Shown here in pieces: positions 1 to 9,031 of a stretch of 64,000 bases of DNA. This stretch comes from Endozoicomonas sp965196975. GTDB taxonomy: Bacteria > Pseudomonadota > Gammaproteobacteria > Pseudomonadales > Endozoicomonadaceae. The notes beneath the pieces are model-generated. The model saw only the letters and a program-made list of their open reading frames with translations. It was not told the DNA's origin and ran no database searches. Numbering within the stretch: position 1 is the first letter of the stretch; each line of letters begins with the position of its first letter. A program made the position numbers and the translations under genes. The stretch covers positions 4,030,001 to 4,094,000 of the forward strand of contig NZ_OZ239981.1 of NCBI RefSeq assembly GCF_965196975.1, read 5' to 3'.

Positions 1-388
1 CTCTGGATCTTGGATCATTGAGAGTCATGAAAGAAGAATACAACCATGGACGTAAAGCCTGCTGAAACCTGGTGGCAGTAAAGGCATTTAACCTCAACTG
101 TTGAGGTAACCCTTCAAAAAACCTATCTACATCAATAGAGGCTTGATACTTAACTGTCTCAGTGTCTAAGTAGTCTTCAGCCACACAGCAAAACCGTTTA
201 TTCAGCCTCCGACACTCTAATAAGTCGCGAGTTGACTCTACTTTTGAAAAAATCAGCATTAACGAATCATCATCAAGAACTTTAATTCCAGTGACATTAC
301 TTGCTGAAGTTTCATCTGAACTTACATTGATATTTTCGGAGCAACTTGAAAAGAAAGATAAATTGCAGCAAAAAAATGATCTATTCAT
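1..388 (-). CDS. F-box-like protein, 5' part (runs off left edge)
   Basis: Reading leftward from the ATG at 388, the frame stays open for 129 codons to the window edge. Residues about 38-74 read LDDDSLMLIF, then RDLLECRRLNKRFCCVAEDY. This matches the F-box layout (L-P-x-E-x-x-x-x-I-F, D-L-L-x-C-R-x-V-x-K-R-F/W), with Asp in place of the usual Pro-x-Glu. F-boxes bind Skp1 in eukaryotic ubiquitin ligases; in bacteria they are mostly secreted effectors. The first 30 residues are Ser/Cys/Phe-rich and not a clean signal peptide. An in-frame stop lies just upstream of this ATG. A better-placed Shine-Dalgarno (AGGTGA, 408-410 core) serves another ATG at 401 that is out of frame because of an eight-A run (389-396). 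The gene may therefore be frameshifted or slippage-controlled. The function is inferred from the motif only. Confidence 0.55.
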   Translation of the reverse strand, partial: MNRSFFCCNLSFFSSCSENINVSSDETSASNVTGIKVLDDDSLMLIFSKVESTRDLLECRRLNKRFCCVAEDYLDTETVKYQASIDVDRFFEGLPQQLRLNAFTATRFQQALRPWLYSSFMTLNDPRSR

Positions 389-396
389 AAAAAAAA
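389..396. repeat. A8/T8 homopolymer at start of F-box-like gene
   Basis: On the minus strand an ATG at 401, preceded six bases earlier by AGG of a Shine-Dalgarno (410-408), opens a six-codon frame (MNFFYE, stop). Loss of one T from the T8 tract would join it to the F-box-like frame starting at 388. Seen directly; a role in phase variation or transcriptional slippage is inference. Confidence 0.5.
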
Positions 397-951
397 TTCA
401 TACTTCACCTAATAACGGTCTTTTCGGCTCCTTATCCTCCAATGAGTTCATCGGTATGAACTTTAAATTAATACTGGACACTCTCCATATTTTTATTGAA
501 GTCAGCAATCCTTATAATCTTCGCTAAATGAAATAAAGTGACTATTCCATGATAGCAACTCAGTAGTGCTCTAATAACGTTTAAGGCCTTCTTAACAGTT
601 TAAAATCGAGGCAGGAAAAATACACCTATCAAGATTCAGACATGATGAATGCAATAAGTCATGACGAGCTGACTGAGTGCATTAATGCATCGCCTTTCGA
701 CGATTATAGTGGTAACTTTCTGATAGACTGTTCATTTGTAATATACCCAAAATATTTAGGGTTTCTACACGACAGAAAGAGAATAAAATGCTGAAGCTTG
801 GATACACTTATTGGCAAGGCTCGGCTGATACTCCAGTGAGCGAACGCATTCAATAAAACAGTAACTTCAAAGCGACAAATAGAGCGCTCTGCTGACTGAG
901 GTTTTTAGTCGTTACCAACTCATTCAACCCCATACAATCGTAAGGCCAGTT
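389..951. other. Intergenic region, no firm gene
   Basis: More than 550 bases separate the F-box-like gene from the MATE gene. The only open frame I would mention is 642-794 on the plus strand (50 codons, ATG ATG AAT start), which has no convincing ribosome binding site and no recognisable motif; its frame is already open from 585, so it may be a gene remnant. A plus-strand open frame at 291-527 lies largely opposite the F-box-like gene and is its shadow. Confidence 0.4.
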
Positions 952-2448
952 ATGCCACACGCCCGTTTTATCCATGGCTCAACGATGCGTCATATCACCG
1001 TAATGAGCCTGAGTAATGCGGTGGGTATTACCGCGCTTTTTGTGGTTGATATGCTGGATTTGTTTTTCCTCAGCCTTCTGGGGGAAAAGTTTCTTGCTGC
1101 AGCCGTAGGGTATGCGAGCACCGTCTTATTTGTCACCACATCCATTGGCATCGGGCTCTCCATTGCTACGGGGGCATTATTATCAAAAGCGATCGGTGCA
1201 AGGGAGCGGGATCGAGCCTGTCAGTTTCTGGCGAACACGGTGATCCTTGGTGGGCTGTCCACCAGCGTGATTGCTTTGGTGGTCTGGATGTATATTCCAG
1301 AGCTTTTAGACTTGGTTGGTGCCCGCGGTGAAGTTCATTCACTGGCAACCCAGTACCTTAAGATTATGATTCCCTCCATGCCAGTACTGGCGATTGCCAT
1401 GTGCTTTGGTGCTGCACTGCGTTCTGTTGGGGATGCAAAGCGGTCAATGGGATCCACACTGTCTGGAGGTGCGGTTAATGCGGTATTAGACCCCGTGTTT
1501 ATTTTTATGCTGAATATGGACATAGAAGGGGCCGCTATCGCTTCCGTCTTTGCCCGAACCACCATTTTCTGCACATCGGCATACGGAGCCATTAAAGTCC
1601 ATAAGTTGCTGTGCAAGGTAAACCTGCAACAGTTTTACCGTGATATAGGCGATATCCTCCGTATTGCGATACCCGCCATTCTCACTAATTTGGCCATGCC
1701 CATCAGCTCTGTACTGGTCATGCGGGAGCTTGCTGATTTTGGCAATGGGGTTGTGGCTGGCTATGCCATTATTGGCCGTATCACCCCTGTTGCTTTCGGC
1801 GTCGTATTTGCATTATCTGGGGCTATTGGCCCAATTATCGGACAGAACCATGGAGCCCGGTTGATTGACCGTGTCAAACAGAGCCTTAAAAATGCCTATC
1901 TGTTTTCAACAGTCTATATAACCGTTGTTTCGATCATTGTTTTCCTCATACAGGACTATCTTGTGCTGCTTTTCCGCACGAAGGGGGAAGCTAATCAGAT
2001 TATTCACTTTTTCTGTACCTGGATCGCCATCAGCTTTGTCTTTAACGGTGCATTATTCGTTGCAAATGCCTCGTTTAATAATCTGGATAAGCCTGGCTGG
2101 TCGACATTATTTAACTGGGGTAAAGCCACTATTGGTACCGTGCCTTTTATCATGGTGGGAGGAAAAATGGATGGTGCCTTTGGTGTGTTATCAGGACAGG
2201 CCATTGGTGGCATTGTGTTTTCCGTATTGGCTGTCTTTTTCTCATTCAGGTTGGTCAATCAGATTGGGCAAAAGGTTGCCAGTGAACAGGCAGACCAACC
2301 ACTAGAGCACATCCATGTTGAAGAAGAAATATCCATCCCCTGCCCTCTAAGCCCTCTGGCATCCGATTCTGCACATTTGGGACAACTCGCCCAGGAAGCA
2401 GAATGTCAGGAAATTGCGGAGGAAGAATCAGCGAAGGATACAAACTGA
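952..2448 (+). CDS. MATE family efflux transporter
   Basis: The 498-residue product has about twelve hydrophobic segments arranged as two MatE halves. The first half includes GALLSKAIGARERDRA, the loop typical of MATE/DinF proteins, and the second contains AIGPIIGQNHGA, the matching loop. Such proteins export cationic or hydrophobic compounds by Na+ or H+ antiport in the inner membrane. TAAGG about six bases before the ATG supports this start, although Met12 is possible. After the last membrane segment comes a tail of about 60 residues that is acidic (HVEEEIS, AEEESAKD) and unusual for the family. The gene stands alone. The substrate cannot be read from sequence. Confidence 0.9.
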   Translation: MPHARFIHGSTMRHITVMSLSNAVGITALFVVDMLDLFFLSLLGEKFLAAAVGYASTVLFVTTSIGIGLSIATGALLSKAIGARERDRACQFLANTVILGGLSTSVIALVVWMYIPELLDLVGARGEVHSLATQYLKIMIPSMPVLAIAMCFGAALRSVGDAKRSMGSTLSGGAVNAVLDPVFIFMLNMDIEGAAIASVFARTTIFCTSAYGAIKVHKLLCKVNLQQFYRDIGDILRIAIPAILTNLAMPISSVLVMRELADFGNGVVAGYAIIGRITPVAFGVVFALSGAIGPIIGQNHGARLIDRVKQSLKNAYLFSTVYITVVSIIVFLIQDYLVLLFRTKGEANQIIHFFCTWIAISFVFNGALFVANASFNNLDKPGWSTLFNWGKATIGTVPFIMVGGKMDGAFGVLSGQAIGGIVFSVLAVFFSFRLVNQIGQKVASEQADQPLEHIHVEEEISIPCPLSPLASDSAHLGQLAQEAECQEIAEEESAKDTN

Positions 2449-2712
2449 GCGGCTTTCATGAGCGACCTAGGGGGCGTTACCGGGTAGCAACCCGTCGTAG
2501 AAATATTCAGCAATACAAATACACACAATCGATGATCGCTATTTTTTGTGAATTTTTTTCATGTTTTTTTGCGCTATTAAACGAACGTTTGTATAGTAAT
2601 TTTTGGGAAATGAATTCATTAGAGCACTGATGAATTGTTGACCAAGGATCTGTTGAGTTGAGGTTGTCTCCAGAACCTGGCTAATAATAAAAATAACATT
2701 CAAGAGATCTCC

Positions 2713-5658
2713 ATGATAACAAAGCGTATAAGTCACGGCCTGTTAGCCTGTGCTGCCTTTCTATCGGCAGACATTCAGGCAAACACGGCAGAAGAGGCCG
2801 TTCATGGCCTTGCCCAGGGGTGTTACTCCATCCAATCGCCGGAAAACGGTAATTATCTGAAAAAATTTCATAAAGGTGGTGCCATCGATAACGGGCTCAG
2901 CTACCGTTTCGAAAGCATCAGCGCAGACGATGCAGCCCGCTTCTTTATGAAACCAACGTCGTTTTTCAACTACATGCTGACCGATGTAGACGGTCGGTAT
3001 CTGGCCTCTCACCTGCCAGCAGAAGTCAGTGCCGGGCGCTATGCCGGTGAATACGCTGAATGGCGTATCAGTGCAGAGCCTTCCTCAAATGGCGACTATC
3101 TGTACAGCTTCCACGGCAATGGTCTGGACAGGCAACTCCGGCATAACTGGACGGATGGAGGCCTCTACTTTTTTGACCTGCTGAACCCACACGACTACAC
3201 CAGCGAAGCGCAATTTAAGCTGGTTGCACAAAGTGACTGTACTCCTTTCCCGGAAATAGAAGTCAACGTTGCTGGCAGTATCGATGGGCTAAAAGGGGAT
3301 CCGGCAGCTCCCGTTCGTGGTTATGTGGATCCACACACCCATATTACTTCCTATGAATTTATGGGCGGTAAGATGATGCATGGTGAGCCTTTCCATCGCT
3401 GGGGGGTCGAAGAGGCTCTGAAAGACAGTAAGGACATCCATGGCCCGGACGGTTCCCTGGACATCATAGGTAACCTCTATGCGTTTAATGATGTCAATTT
3501 CCGCTACGACACCCGTGGCTGGCCAGAATTCCCCTTCTGGCCAAACCATAAGTCGTTAAGCCATATGGGGTATTACTACAAGTGGATCGAACGAGCTTAC
3601 CTGTCCGGTCTGAAACTCATGGTCACCCACCTTGTGGAAAATGAAGTACTCTGTAAAGTTCAGTCCACAGTCAACCCCGGCAGCTGGGTGAACCCAAACA
3701 GCTGTGACACTATGGACAGCATTCGCCTGCAGATCCAGAGCCTGAATGATATGCAGGATTACATTGATGCTCAGGCTGGAGGCCCCGGAAAAGGGTTTTT
3801 CCAGATAGTGACATCCCCGCAGGAAGCACGTCAGGTAATGGCCAATGGTCAGATGGCGGTTCTGATGGGAGTAGAAGCATCTGAAACGTTCAACTGTGGA
3901 CAAAAGGACAAATGCAACCGTAATACCGTTGAGAACGCACTTAACGAACTGTATGACCTTGGCGTTCGCAGTATTTACCCGACCCACAAATTTGACAATC
4001 AAATAGCGGGTTCCAGGGTAGAAAATGGCTTTATTAATATTGGCCAATGGCTGGCTGGCAACCGCTTCTTTGAAACCAAAGAGTGTGACGTTGACACCAA
4101 AGGAGCTGCTTTCACTTCTGGCTTCCCATTAATTGGTGATGTGCCGTTTATTAAAGACATTCTTGATACCGCCAACTTGAACCCGGAATACGATGAGACG
4201 ATTGAACACTGTAATAAGTACGGTCTATCTCAACTAGGGGTTTATCTGATCAACCGCATGATCGATAAGAACATGCTGATTGAGATGGATCACATGAGTC
4301 CGGATACCGCTGATGCGGTAATGGATATTGTGGAAGCCCGTCAATACAGCGGTGTTGTCACATCCCATAGCTGGATGAACTCAGGTAGTGACGGTAATAT
4401 CCACAAGAATGCCAAGCGATTAATTGAAGCCGGTGGCTTTGCCGCTCCCTACAACGCTGATGCCAATGGGGTGGAACATCGGGTTTCCCGTTATCTGGAC
4501 CACGTCGAGCAGACACCTTACCTCCAGGGTATTGGCCTTGGCACCGATATGAGTGGCCTGGGTGGACAGCATGGACCTCGCAGCAATGCTGATACCGATC
4601 CCCTGGAGTATCCATTCACCTCTGAATTTGGTCTGGTCTTTAATAAGCAGAAGTCGGGCAACCGGGTATTTGACTACAACCAGGAAGGCATGGCGCACTA
4701 TGGTATGCTGGCAGACGAGATTCAGGATATACGTGAGCAGGCTTCCAGCCGTATCTATGAAGCCGTCATGAACTCAGCTGAAGCCTATCTGCAGATGTGG
4801 GAACGCGCTGAAGGCAATACCAGTGTCGCTTATATTGATCCTCTCGAGCCATTTGTGAAGATCTTCAATCGCAAAGCCAATCGCTGTATGGATATCAATG
4901 GCCATGACAACAATCTGGTCAATGGCGCCAATGTCCAGCTGTGGGATTGTGATGATGAGTCCTTTGATCAGCACTGGATTTTCAATAAAGCAACCGAGAT
5001 GTTTGAAAACCGTGCTGACCGTAGCAAGTGTCTGGATAACCGGGGACAGGCTTACAATAATGGTGAAGTCGTGATCTGGGATTGTGTTGACAGCGACAAC
5101 CTTCGCTGGACTTACAATATGAACACACTGGCCAGCAAGCATAACCCAAACATTGTTGCTGATGCTTACGGCTACGATAATGGTGATAATGTTGGCCAAT
5201 GGGAGTATCACGGCCGCAGATGGCAGGAGTGGGAGCTTCGACCCGAATCCGCCATTCACCGCTGGGTAGACTTCCGTGATAAGCGTAAGGGCAAGTGCTG
5301 GGATGTAACCGGTGGCAACACAGCCAGCGGCACCAAGATCCAGCTGAAGAGCTGTAATGCATCTCCTGAGCAGCAGTGGTACTTTGACCCAGTTAAAGGC
5401 ACCATCAAAAGCCAGCTACCGGGCAATAAGTGCATGGCTGTACCAGCAGGCAATATCAGTAATGGTCTGCAGTTGGAAATTGCCGACTGTGATGAAAACA
5501 GTATCAACCAGCAGTTCAATAAAGATGGTGGAAAGTTCAGCACCCGCCTGAACGGTAATATGTTGATTGATGCTGCAGGCACCAACAGTGGTGACCCTAT
5601 CGTCTTGTGGGAGCACAACGGTGGCGATAACCAGAAGTGGAGGGCTGGCTTGAATTAG
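2713..5658 (+). CDS. Secreted amidohydrolase/dipeptidase-like protein with ricin-type lectin repeats
   Basis: The 981-residue protein begins with a signal peptide (KRISHGLLACAAFLSADIQA). Residues about 35-170 look like a beta-rich carbohydrate- or fascin-like module. The central part (about 200-700) resembles metal-dependent amidohydrolases or M19 dipeptidases: VDPHTH with His208 and His210, MDHMSPDTAD, VVTSHS with His552, and GLGTDMSG with Asp612. From about 714 to the end are two ricin B-type beta-trefoil modules, seen as CMDINGHDNN, VQLWDCDD, QHW, CLDN, CWDV, QQW and NQKW repeats. These usually bind sugars and would target the enzyme to a glycan. It is probably exported to the periplasm or outside. 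The substrate is unknown. It stands alone and ends just before a strong terminator. Confidence 0.75.
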   Translation: MITKRISHGLLACAAFLSADIQANTAEEAVHGLAQGCYSIQSPENGNYLKKFHKGGAIDNGLSYRFESISADDAARFFMKPTSFFNYMLTDVDGRYLASHLPAEVSAGRYAGEYAEWRISAEPSSNGDYLYSFHGNGLDRQLRHNWTDGGLYFFDLLNPHDYTSEAQFKLVAQSDCTPFPEIEVNVAGSIDGLKGDPAAPVRGYVDPHTHITSYEFMGGKMMHGEPFHRWGVEEALKDSKDIHGPDGSLDIIGNLYAFNDVNFRYDTRGWPEFPFWPNHKSLSHMGYYYKWIERAYLSGLKLMVTHLVENEVLCKVQSTVNPGSWVNPNSCDTMDSIRLQIQSLNDMQDYIDAQAGGPGKGFFQIVTSPQEARQVMANGQMAVLMGVEASETFNCGQKDKCNRNTVENALNELYDLGVRSIYPTHKFDNQIAGSRVENGFINIGQWLAGNRFFETKECDVDTKGAAFTSGFPLIGDVPFIKDILDTANLNPEYDETIEHCNKYGLSQLGVYLINRMIDKNMLIEMDHMSPDTADAVMDIVEARQYSGVVTSHSWMNSGSDGNIHKNAKRLIEAGGFAAPYNADANGVEHRVSRYLDHVEQTPYLQGIGLGTDMSGLGGQHGPRSNADTDPLEYPFTSEFGLVFNKQKSGNRVFDYNQEGMAHYGMLADEIQDIREQASSRIYEAVMNSAEAYLQMWERAEGNTSVAYIDPLEPFVKIFNRKANRCMDINGHDNNLVNGANVQLWDCDDESFDQHWIFNKATEMFENRADRSKCLDNRGQAYNNGEVVIWDCVDSDNLRWTYNMNTLASKHNPNIVADAYGYDNGDNVGQWEYHGRRWQEWELRPESAIHRWVDFRDKRKGKCWDVTGGNTASGTKIQLKSCNASPEQQWYFDPVKGTIKSQLPGNKCMAVPAGNISNGLQLEIADCDENSINQQFNKDGGKFSTRLNGNMLIDAAGTNSGDPIVLWEHNGGDNQKWRAGLN

Positions 5659-5677
5659 TCCCCCCTTAAATCCGGAT

Positions 5678-5707
5678 AAAAGCCAGCTCACCTGAGCTGG
5701 CTTTTTT
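5678..5707. terminator. Bidirectional intrinsic terminator
   Basis: A 12-bp stem (AAAGCCAGCTCA, 2-base loop, TGAGCTGGCTTT) is followed by a T run on the plus strand and has A's preceding it, so it can work both ways. It sits between the lectin-amidohydrolase gene and the convergent small secreted protein gene. Confidence 0.85.
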
Positions 5708-5712
5708 ATTGA

Positions 5713-6387
5713 CTAATCGCAGCCCCCCCCGGGTGCAGCCGGAACTGGAGGGTCACAATTTATGCAGCAATACTCACCTCCCTGTGGCTGAAGACAATTA
5801 TTGCAGTAGGCAAACAAGATCCAGAGAAAGGCACACCAGCCACTGCAATCACAACAAACTGAGTGCATTGGAAAACGCCCCGACTCCATTAACCATCTGT
5901 CTGTAGGGGAAGGCCAGGTTTGCAATACCAGAGACACCTGTTCCATCTTCTGTTCCAACTGCAACTGCAAAGGTTCCTTAAACTTAATGTTTAAATTTCC
6001 ACCTGAGGTGCTTATGGATTCAACCCGATCATGGATTTGTACAATTCTCCAGCCATCTTCGGTCTTATACTTCAATTCCATAGAAGAAATCACCTGCGTA
6101 TTCTTGATTCCTTTATCCAGATAGCCAGACAGCTCATCAAGCTTAGACAGATCAATTCCTGCCAGCTGATCTAGATGTTCCTGTTTCATGCCATCCAACC
6201 AATCAACCTCCGGGGCTGTCAGTGTGAGCATGTCATCACCCGTCAGAGTGACAGCAGGTGAGATCATATATATCCCTCTCCCCTCCATTTCCATTATCAA
6301 CGGTCCGACAGCAGGCCTCTCAACACCTGAGTGAACTAACGTGCATAAGCTGGATAACAGAAGAAAAAAAAGTACCCGAGACTTCAT
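5713..6387 (-). CDS. Hypothetical exported Cys-rich protein
   Basis: I do not recognise the family. The frame is open back to 6480, but that part lies inside the neighbouring insertion element, so I take Met32 of the long frame (6387) as start. It gives a clean signal peptide (MKSRVLFFLLLSSLCTLVHS), with GAGG about ten bases upstream. The mature protein is about 200 residues. Its middle is polar, with a possible coiled part (LDQLAGIDLSKLDELSGYL), and the C-terminal 60 residues hold many cysteines (CCDCSGWC, CNNC, CCINC) around a hydrophobic stretch. A C8 run at 5723-5730 lies in the last codons (APGGGCD). It may be a membrane-anchored or disulfide-rich surface protein. Confidence 0.55.
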   Translation of the reverse strand: MKSRVLFFLLLSSLCTLVHSGVERPAVGPLIMEMEGRGIYMISPAVTLTGDDMLTLTAPEVDWLDGMKQEHLDQLAGIDLSKLDELSGYLDKGIKNTQVISSMELKYKTEDGWRIVQIHDRVESISTSGGNLNIKFKEPLQLQLEQKMEQVSLVLQTWPSPTDRWLMESGRFPMHSVCCDCSGWCAFLWILFAYCNNCLQPQGGEYCCINCDPPVPAAPGGGCD

Positions 6388-6466
6388 AGGTTGGAGCCCT
6401 CGCAAGGTAGCAATCATTGTGAAGCCTGTTTTTGACAGACAACGAAGACAACCACTCTTAACTAGA

Positions 6467-7582
6467 TAGGACTTTCGCATTGACAGGCAGCTGTAAAAAT
6501 TGCTAGATCAGCAAAAAATAGCGGATGTCGTCGTGCGTAGAAAGATAACAAGACCTACAACAGCTGGGTGTGATTTGCCGAAATATACAGGGTTTCTATT
6601 GTGTGAGCCGAAATCAGCAACCTGTACTCGCCTTAGTGAGATCGGAGATATGTCACACCACAGCGTTAACCGTTTTCTACAACGTGAAGACTTTGCTCCC
6701 AATGACCTTTTCATGGAAGTAGCCGCAAGGCTGATTCTTGATGGGGGCACGCTATCGGTTGATGATACGGTGCTGGATAAGCCGTACAGTAACTACACGG
6801 CATTCATCGGCTATCATTACTCGGGCAAGCATCATAAAGCCGTCAAGGGCATTAATCTCATAACGCTCTATTACACCGATATCAAAGGCTATAGCCTTCC
6901 TGTCAATTTCCGTATCTATGACTCTGCGGACGGAAAGTCCAAAAATGATTATTTTCTCGAGATGCTGAAAGAAGTACTTGTATGGGGCTTACGACCTGCA
7001 TTTGTTACGGGGGATTCCTGGTATAGCAGTGCCGCAAACCTGAAGACTGTGAAAAACAACGGTCTGGGTTTTATGTTTGCCGTTAAAAGCAACCGTACTG
7101 TTTCTATCCAAAAGGGTGACTACCAACAAGTGCAGAGCCTGGAGATTCCTGAAGAGGGAATAACCGTTTGGCTACGTAATTTTGGTTCTGTGCGTTTGTA
7201 CCGGACGCGGCTAAAAAACGAGCTGCGCCATTACGTCGTCTACACACCCCATGCTGGATCAGAGGTATCACCACAGGTAGGCTTTAATGAACTTCACCTG
7301 CACCATTGGGCGATCGAAGAGTATCACCGGGCGCTGAAACAACTCTGCAGTATTGAGCGCTTTCAGGTGAGAGGAAAGCAGCAGGTCAGGAACCATATTT
7401 TTGCCTCTATCTTTGGGTATGCCTGCCTTCAGGCCAAGAAAGTATCTGAATCTCTCAGTAGCATCTATCGCGTTAAGAATGATGCGCTCAAGGATGCTAT
7501 TTGGGACTTCATTAAGAGCTTCTCTGATGGTAAAGACTGGCTGAGACCATCTTTTATCAGAGCTGTCAATGCGTAAGTTCTA
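6467..7582 (+). mobile_element. IS701-type insertion sequence, 1,116 bp
   Basis: The ends form an imperfect inverted repeat of about 20 bp, 18 matching (left TAGGACTTTCGCATTGACAG at 6467-6486; right 7563-7582). They are flanked by CTAGA at 6462-6466 and 7583-7587, a 5-bp direct repeat containing CTAG. A 4-bp YTAR target duplication is known for IS701 elements, so the site fits the family. The right repeat overlaps the transposase stop. The element sits upstream of the exported-protein gene and does not interrupt it if that gene starts at 6387. Confidence 0.8.
6500..7576 (+). CDS. IS701-like DDE transposase
   Basis: The 358-residue product carries the motifs of IS4-superfamily/IS701-type transposases: SVDDTVLDKPYS with the first catalytic Asp, FVTGDSWYSS with the second, and HHWAIEEYHRALKQ with the catalytic Glu in the Y(2)R(3)E(6)K-like region. 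A TTG at 6500 is the apparent start; there is no good ATG nearby, so the true start is uncertain. It lies wholly inside the 6467-7582 element and appears intact. Confidence 0.85.
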   Translation: MLDQQKIADVVVRRKITRPTTAGCDLPKYTGFLLCEPKSATCTRLSEIGDMSHHSVNRFLQREDFAPNDLFMEVAARLILDGGTLSVDDTVLDKPYSNYTAFIGYHYSGKHHKAVKGINLITLYYTDIKGYSLPVNFRIYDSADGKSKNDYFLEMLKEVLVWGLRPAFVTGDSWYSSAANLKTVKNNGLGFMFAVKSNRTVSIQKGDYQQVQSLEIPEEGITVWLRNFGSVRLYRTRLKNELRHYVVYTPHAGSEVSPQVGFNELHLHHWAIEEYHRALKQLCSIERFQVRGKQQVRNHIFASIFGYACLQAKKVSESLSSIYRVKNDALKDAIWDFIKSFSDGKDWLRPSFIRAVNA

Positions 7583-7696
7583 CTAGAGTGGTTATGAAAG
7601 TGAGAACACTAAGAATAGAAATGACTGACTATTTTTGTGAGAACAATTTGAGATAGTCAGCATGCAGGAAAAAACGAAGAATGTTTCAGTTTATTG

Positions 7697-8431
7697 TTAC
7701 TGTCTCTGACGAACCGCTTCAAACAAACATACGCCTGTAGCCACTGAAACGTTCAAACTACTGACAGAACCTGCCATTGGTATAAAAACTAACGAGTCAC
7801 ACAGGTCGCGTGTCAAACGGCGCATACCTTTACCTTCTGCGCCCATTACCAAAGCAAGAGAACCTTTTAAATCTGACTGATAGATATTGCCGGAACTCTC
7901 CCCTGCCGTACCGATCATCCAGATCCCCCGCTCTTTGAGCCATTCCATACTTCGTGCAAGGTTGGTCACCTGAATCAGAGGTACATTGTCTGCAGCTCCG
8001 CAGGCCACTTTGGTTGCAGTAGCGTTCAGGCTGGCAGACTTATCTCTGGGTACAATAACTGCATGCACTCCTGCCGCATCCGCTGTCCGCAGGCAGGCTC
8101 CCAGATTGTGCGGGTCAGTAACGCCGTCCAGAATCAGAAGAAATGGTGGTTGATCCAACCCATCCAGGATATCCTCCAGGTCTTCTTCCCGGTACACCCG
8201 GGCAGCAGATACTCTGGCCATAATACCCTGATGAACACCATCCGCTTTGGCATCAAGACGGCCGCGCTCAACAAACCGGACGGAAACTCCCTGATCTCTG
8301 GCCTGATCAACCAGTGCATTGATTCGCTTATCCGTTCGCCCTTTCTGAACCTGAAGTTCCAACACTCTTTCGGGCGACCGTTCAAACAGGCTCTGCACCG
8401 CATGCAGGCCAAATACTACGTCATTGCTCAT
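7697..8431 (-). CDS. rlmB: 23S rRNA (guanosine(2251)-2'-O)-methyltransferase RlmB
   Basis: The product is 244 residues, the normal length. It methylates the 2'-hydroxyl of G2251 in the P-loop of 23S rRNA, using S-adenosylmethionine. An N-terminal substrate-binding domain begins MSNDVVFGLHAVQSLF. The C-terminal SpoU trefoil-knot domain has all three motifs: DPHNLGACLRTADAAGV, VMGAEGKGMRRL and SLNVSVATGVCLFEA. In most gammaproteobacteria it directly follows rnr; here about 4.3 kb separates the two. This suggests later insertion of the intervening sulfur module and small genes. Confidence 0.97.
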   Translation of the reverse strand: MSNDVVFGLHAVQSLFERSPERVLELQVQKGRTDKRINALVDQARDQGVSVRFVERGRLDAKADGVHQGIMARVSAARVYREEDLEDILDGLDQPPFLLILDGVTDPHNLGACLRTADAAGVHAVIVPRDKSASLNATATKVACGAADNVPLIQVTNLARSMEWLKERGIWMIGTAGESSGNIYQSDLKGSLALVMGAEGKGMRRLTRDLCDSLVFIPMAGSVSSLNVSVATGVCLFEAVRQRQ

Positions 8432-8539
8432 TGATTTCTCATCTGAAAGCCCTAACAGGCCAGGGAGTTAAAACGGGATTTTAGCAAAATCAGCAAGGAA
8501 CGGGCTATTGTTGATAACCTTATCCACATATCGGAGGTG

Positions 8540-8881
8540 CTAAGAACGACGACCAACACCATAACCGCCCAAAATAAGCCCTCCACCAACAGCTATCACG
8601 ACAGGTACGACAAGTGGTGTTCCTCCAGAGAAAGTAGCCAACGCTGTAATTCCAGCACCTAGGATAAGGCCTCCACCCAGACACATAGCCGTAAGCGCAA
8701 TCACTCTTCTCTTGCTAATAGACCTACCATCAGGCTTAAGCCAACCATCAATAGCTATAGCTTTTTTTGAAACCCATTTTTTTACGGACCTTCCCCAGCT
8801 CGAAGCCGTACTTTTATAAGAAGGCGCTTTAACTTTAGCGCGGTTCAAAGAAGCATGGTTGTTCACATTGATGAATGGCAT
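8540..8881 (-). CDS. Small membrane-hairpin protein, family unknown
   Basis: About 113 residues from the ATG at 8881 (a GTG two codons earlier is possible; GGA lies eight bases before the ATG). The first 60 residues are basic and Ser-rich (SSWGRSVKKWVSKKAIA). They are followed by two glycine-rich hydrophobic helices (ALTAMCLGGGLILGAGITAL and VVPVVIAVGGGLILGGYGVG) separated by a short turn, and the chain ends RRS. It is similar in plan to the next gene at 9032-9364, probably a diverged duplicate. A paired hydrophobic hairpin with a cytosolic basic tail recalls glycine-zipper proteins and some type III-secreted membrane effectors, but no family is recognised. Confidence 0.5.
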   Translation of the reverse strand: MPFINVNNHASLNRAKVKAPSYKSTASSWGRSVKKWVSKKAIAIDGWLKPDGRSISKRRVIALTAMCLGGGLILGAGITALATFSGGTPLVVPVVIAVGGGLILGGYGVGRRS

Positions 8882-9031
8882 AGTCACAGTCCGTTGTTTA
8901 TTAGAAGTTATTCTTATTCAGAATGCAGCAATAAAAAAATTGATTCAGTTGTCATCAGCTCCTTCTGAAAAGCCCTCATTTTTTAATTTATCAATAAGGG
9001 CTAATTTCTTATGTATTCAATAATGACTCTG

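Noticed and set aside
291..527. 78-codon plus-strand frame at the left edge
   Set aside because: It overlaps, on the other strand, the F-box-like frame, which has better protein character; no ribosome site was seen.
642..794. 50-codon plus-strand frame in the left intergenic region
   Set aside because: The frame is open upstream of the ATG, has no clear ribosome site and matches nothing; kept only as a note in the intergenic entry.
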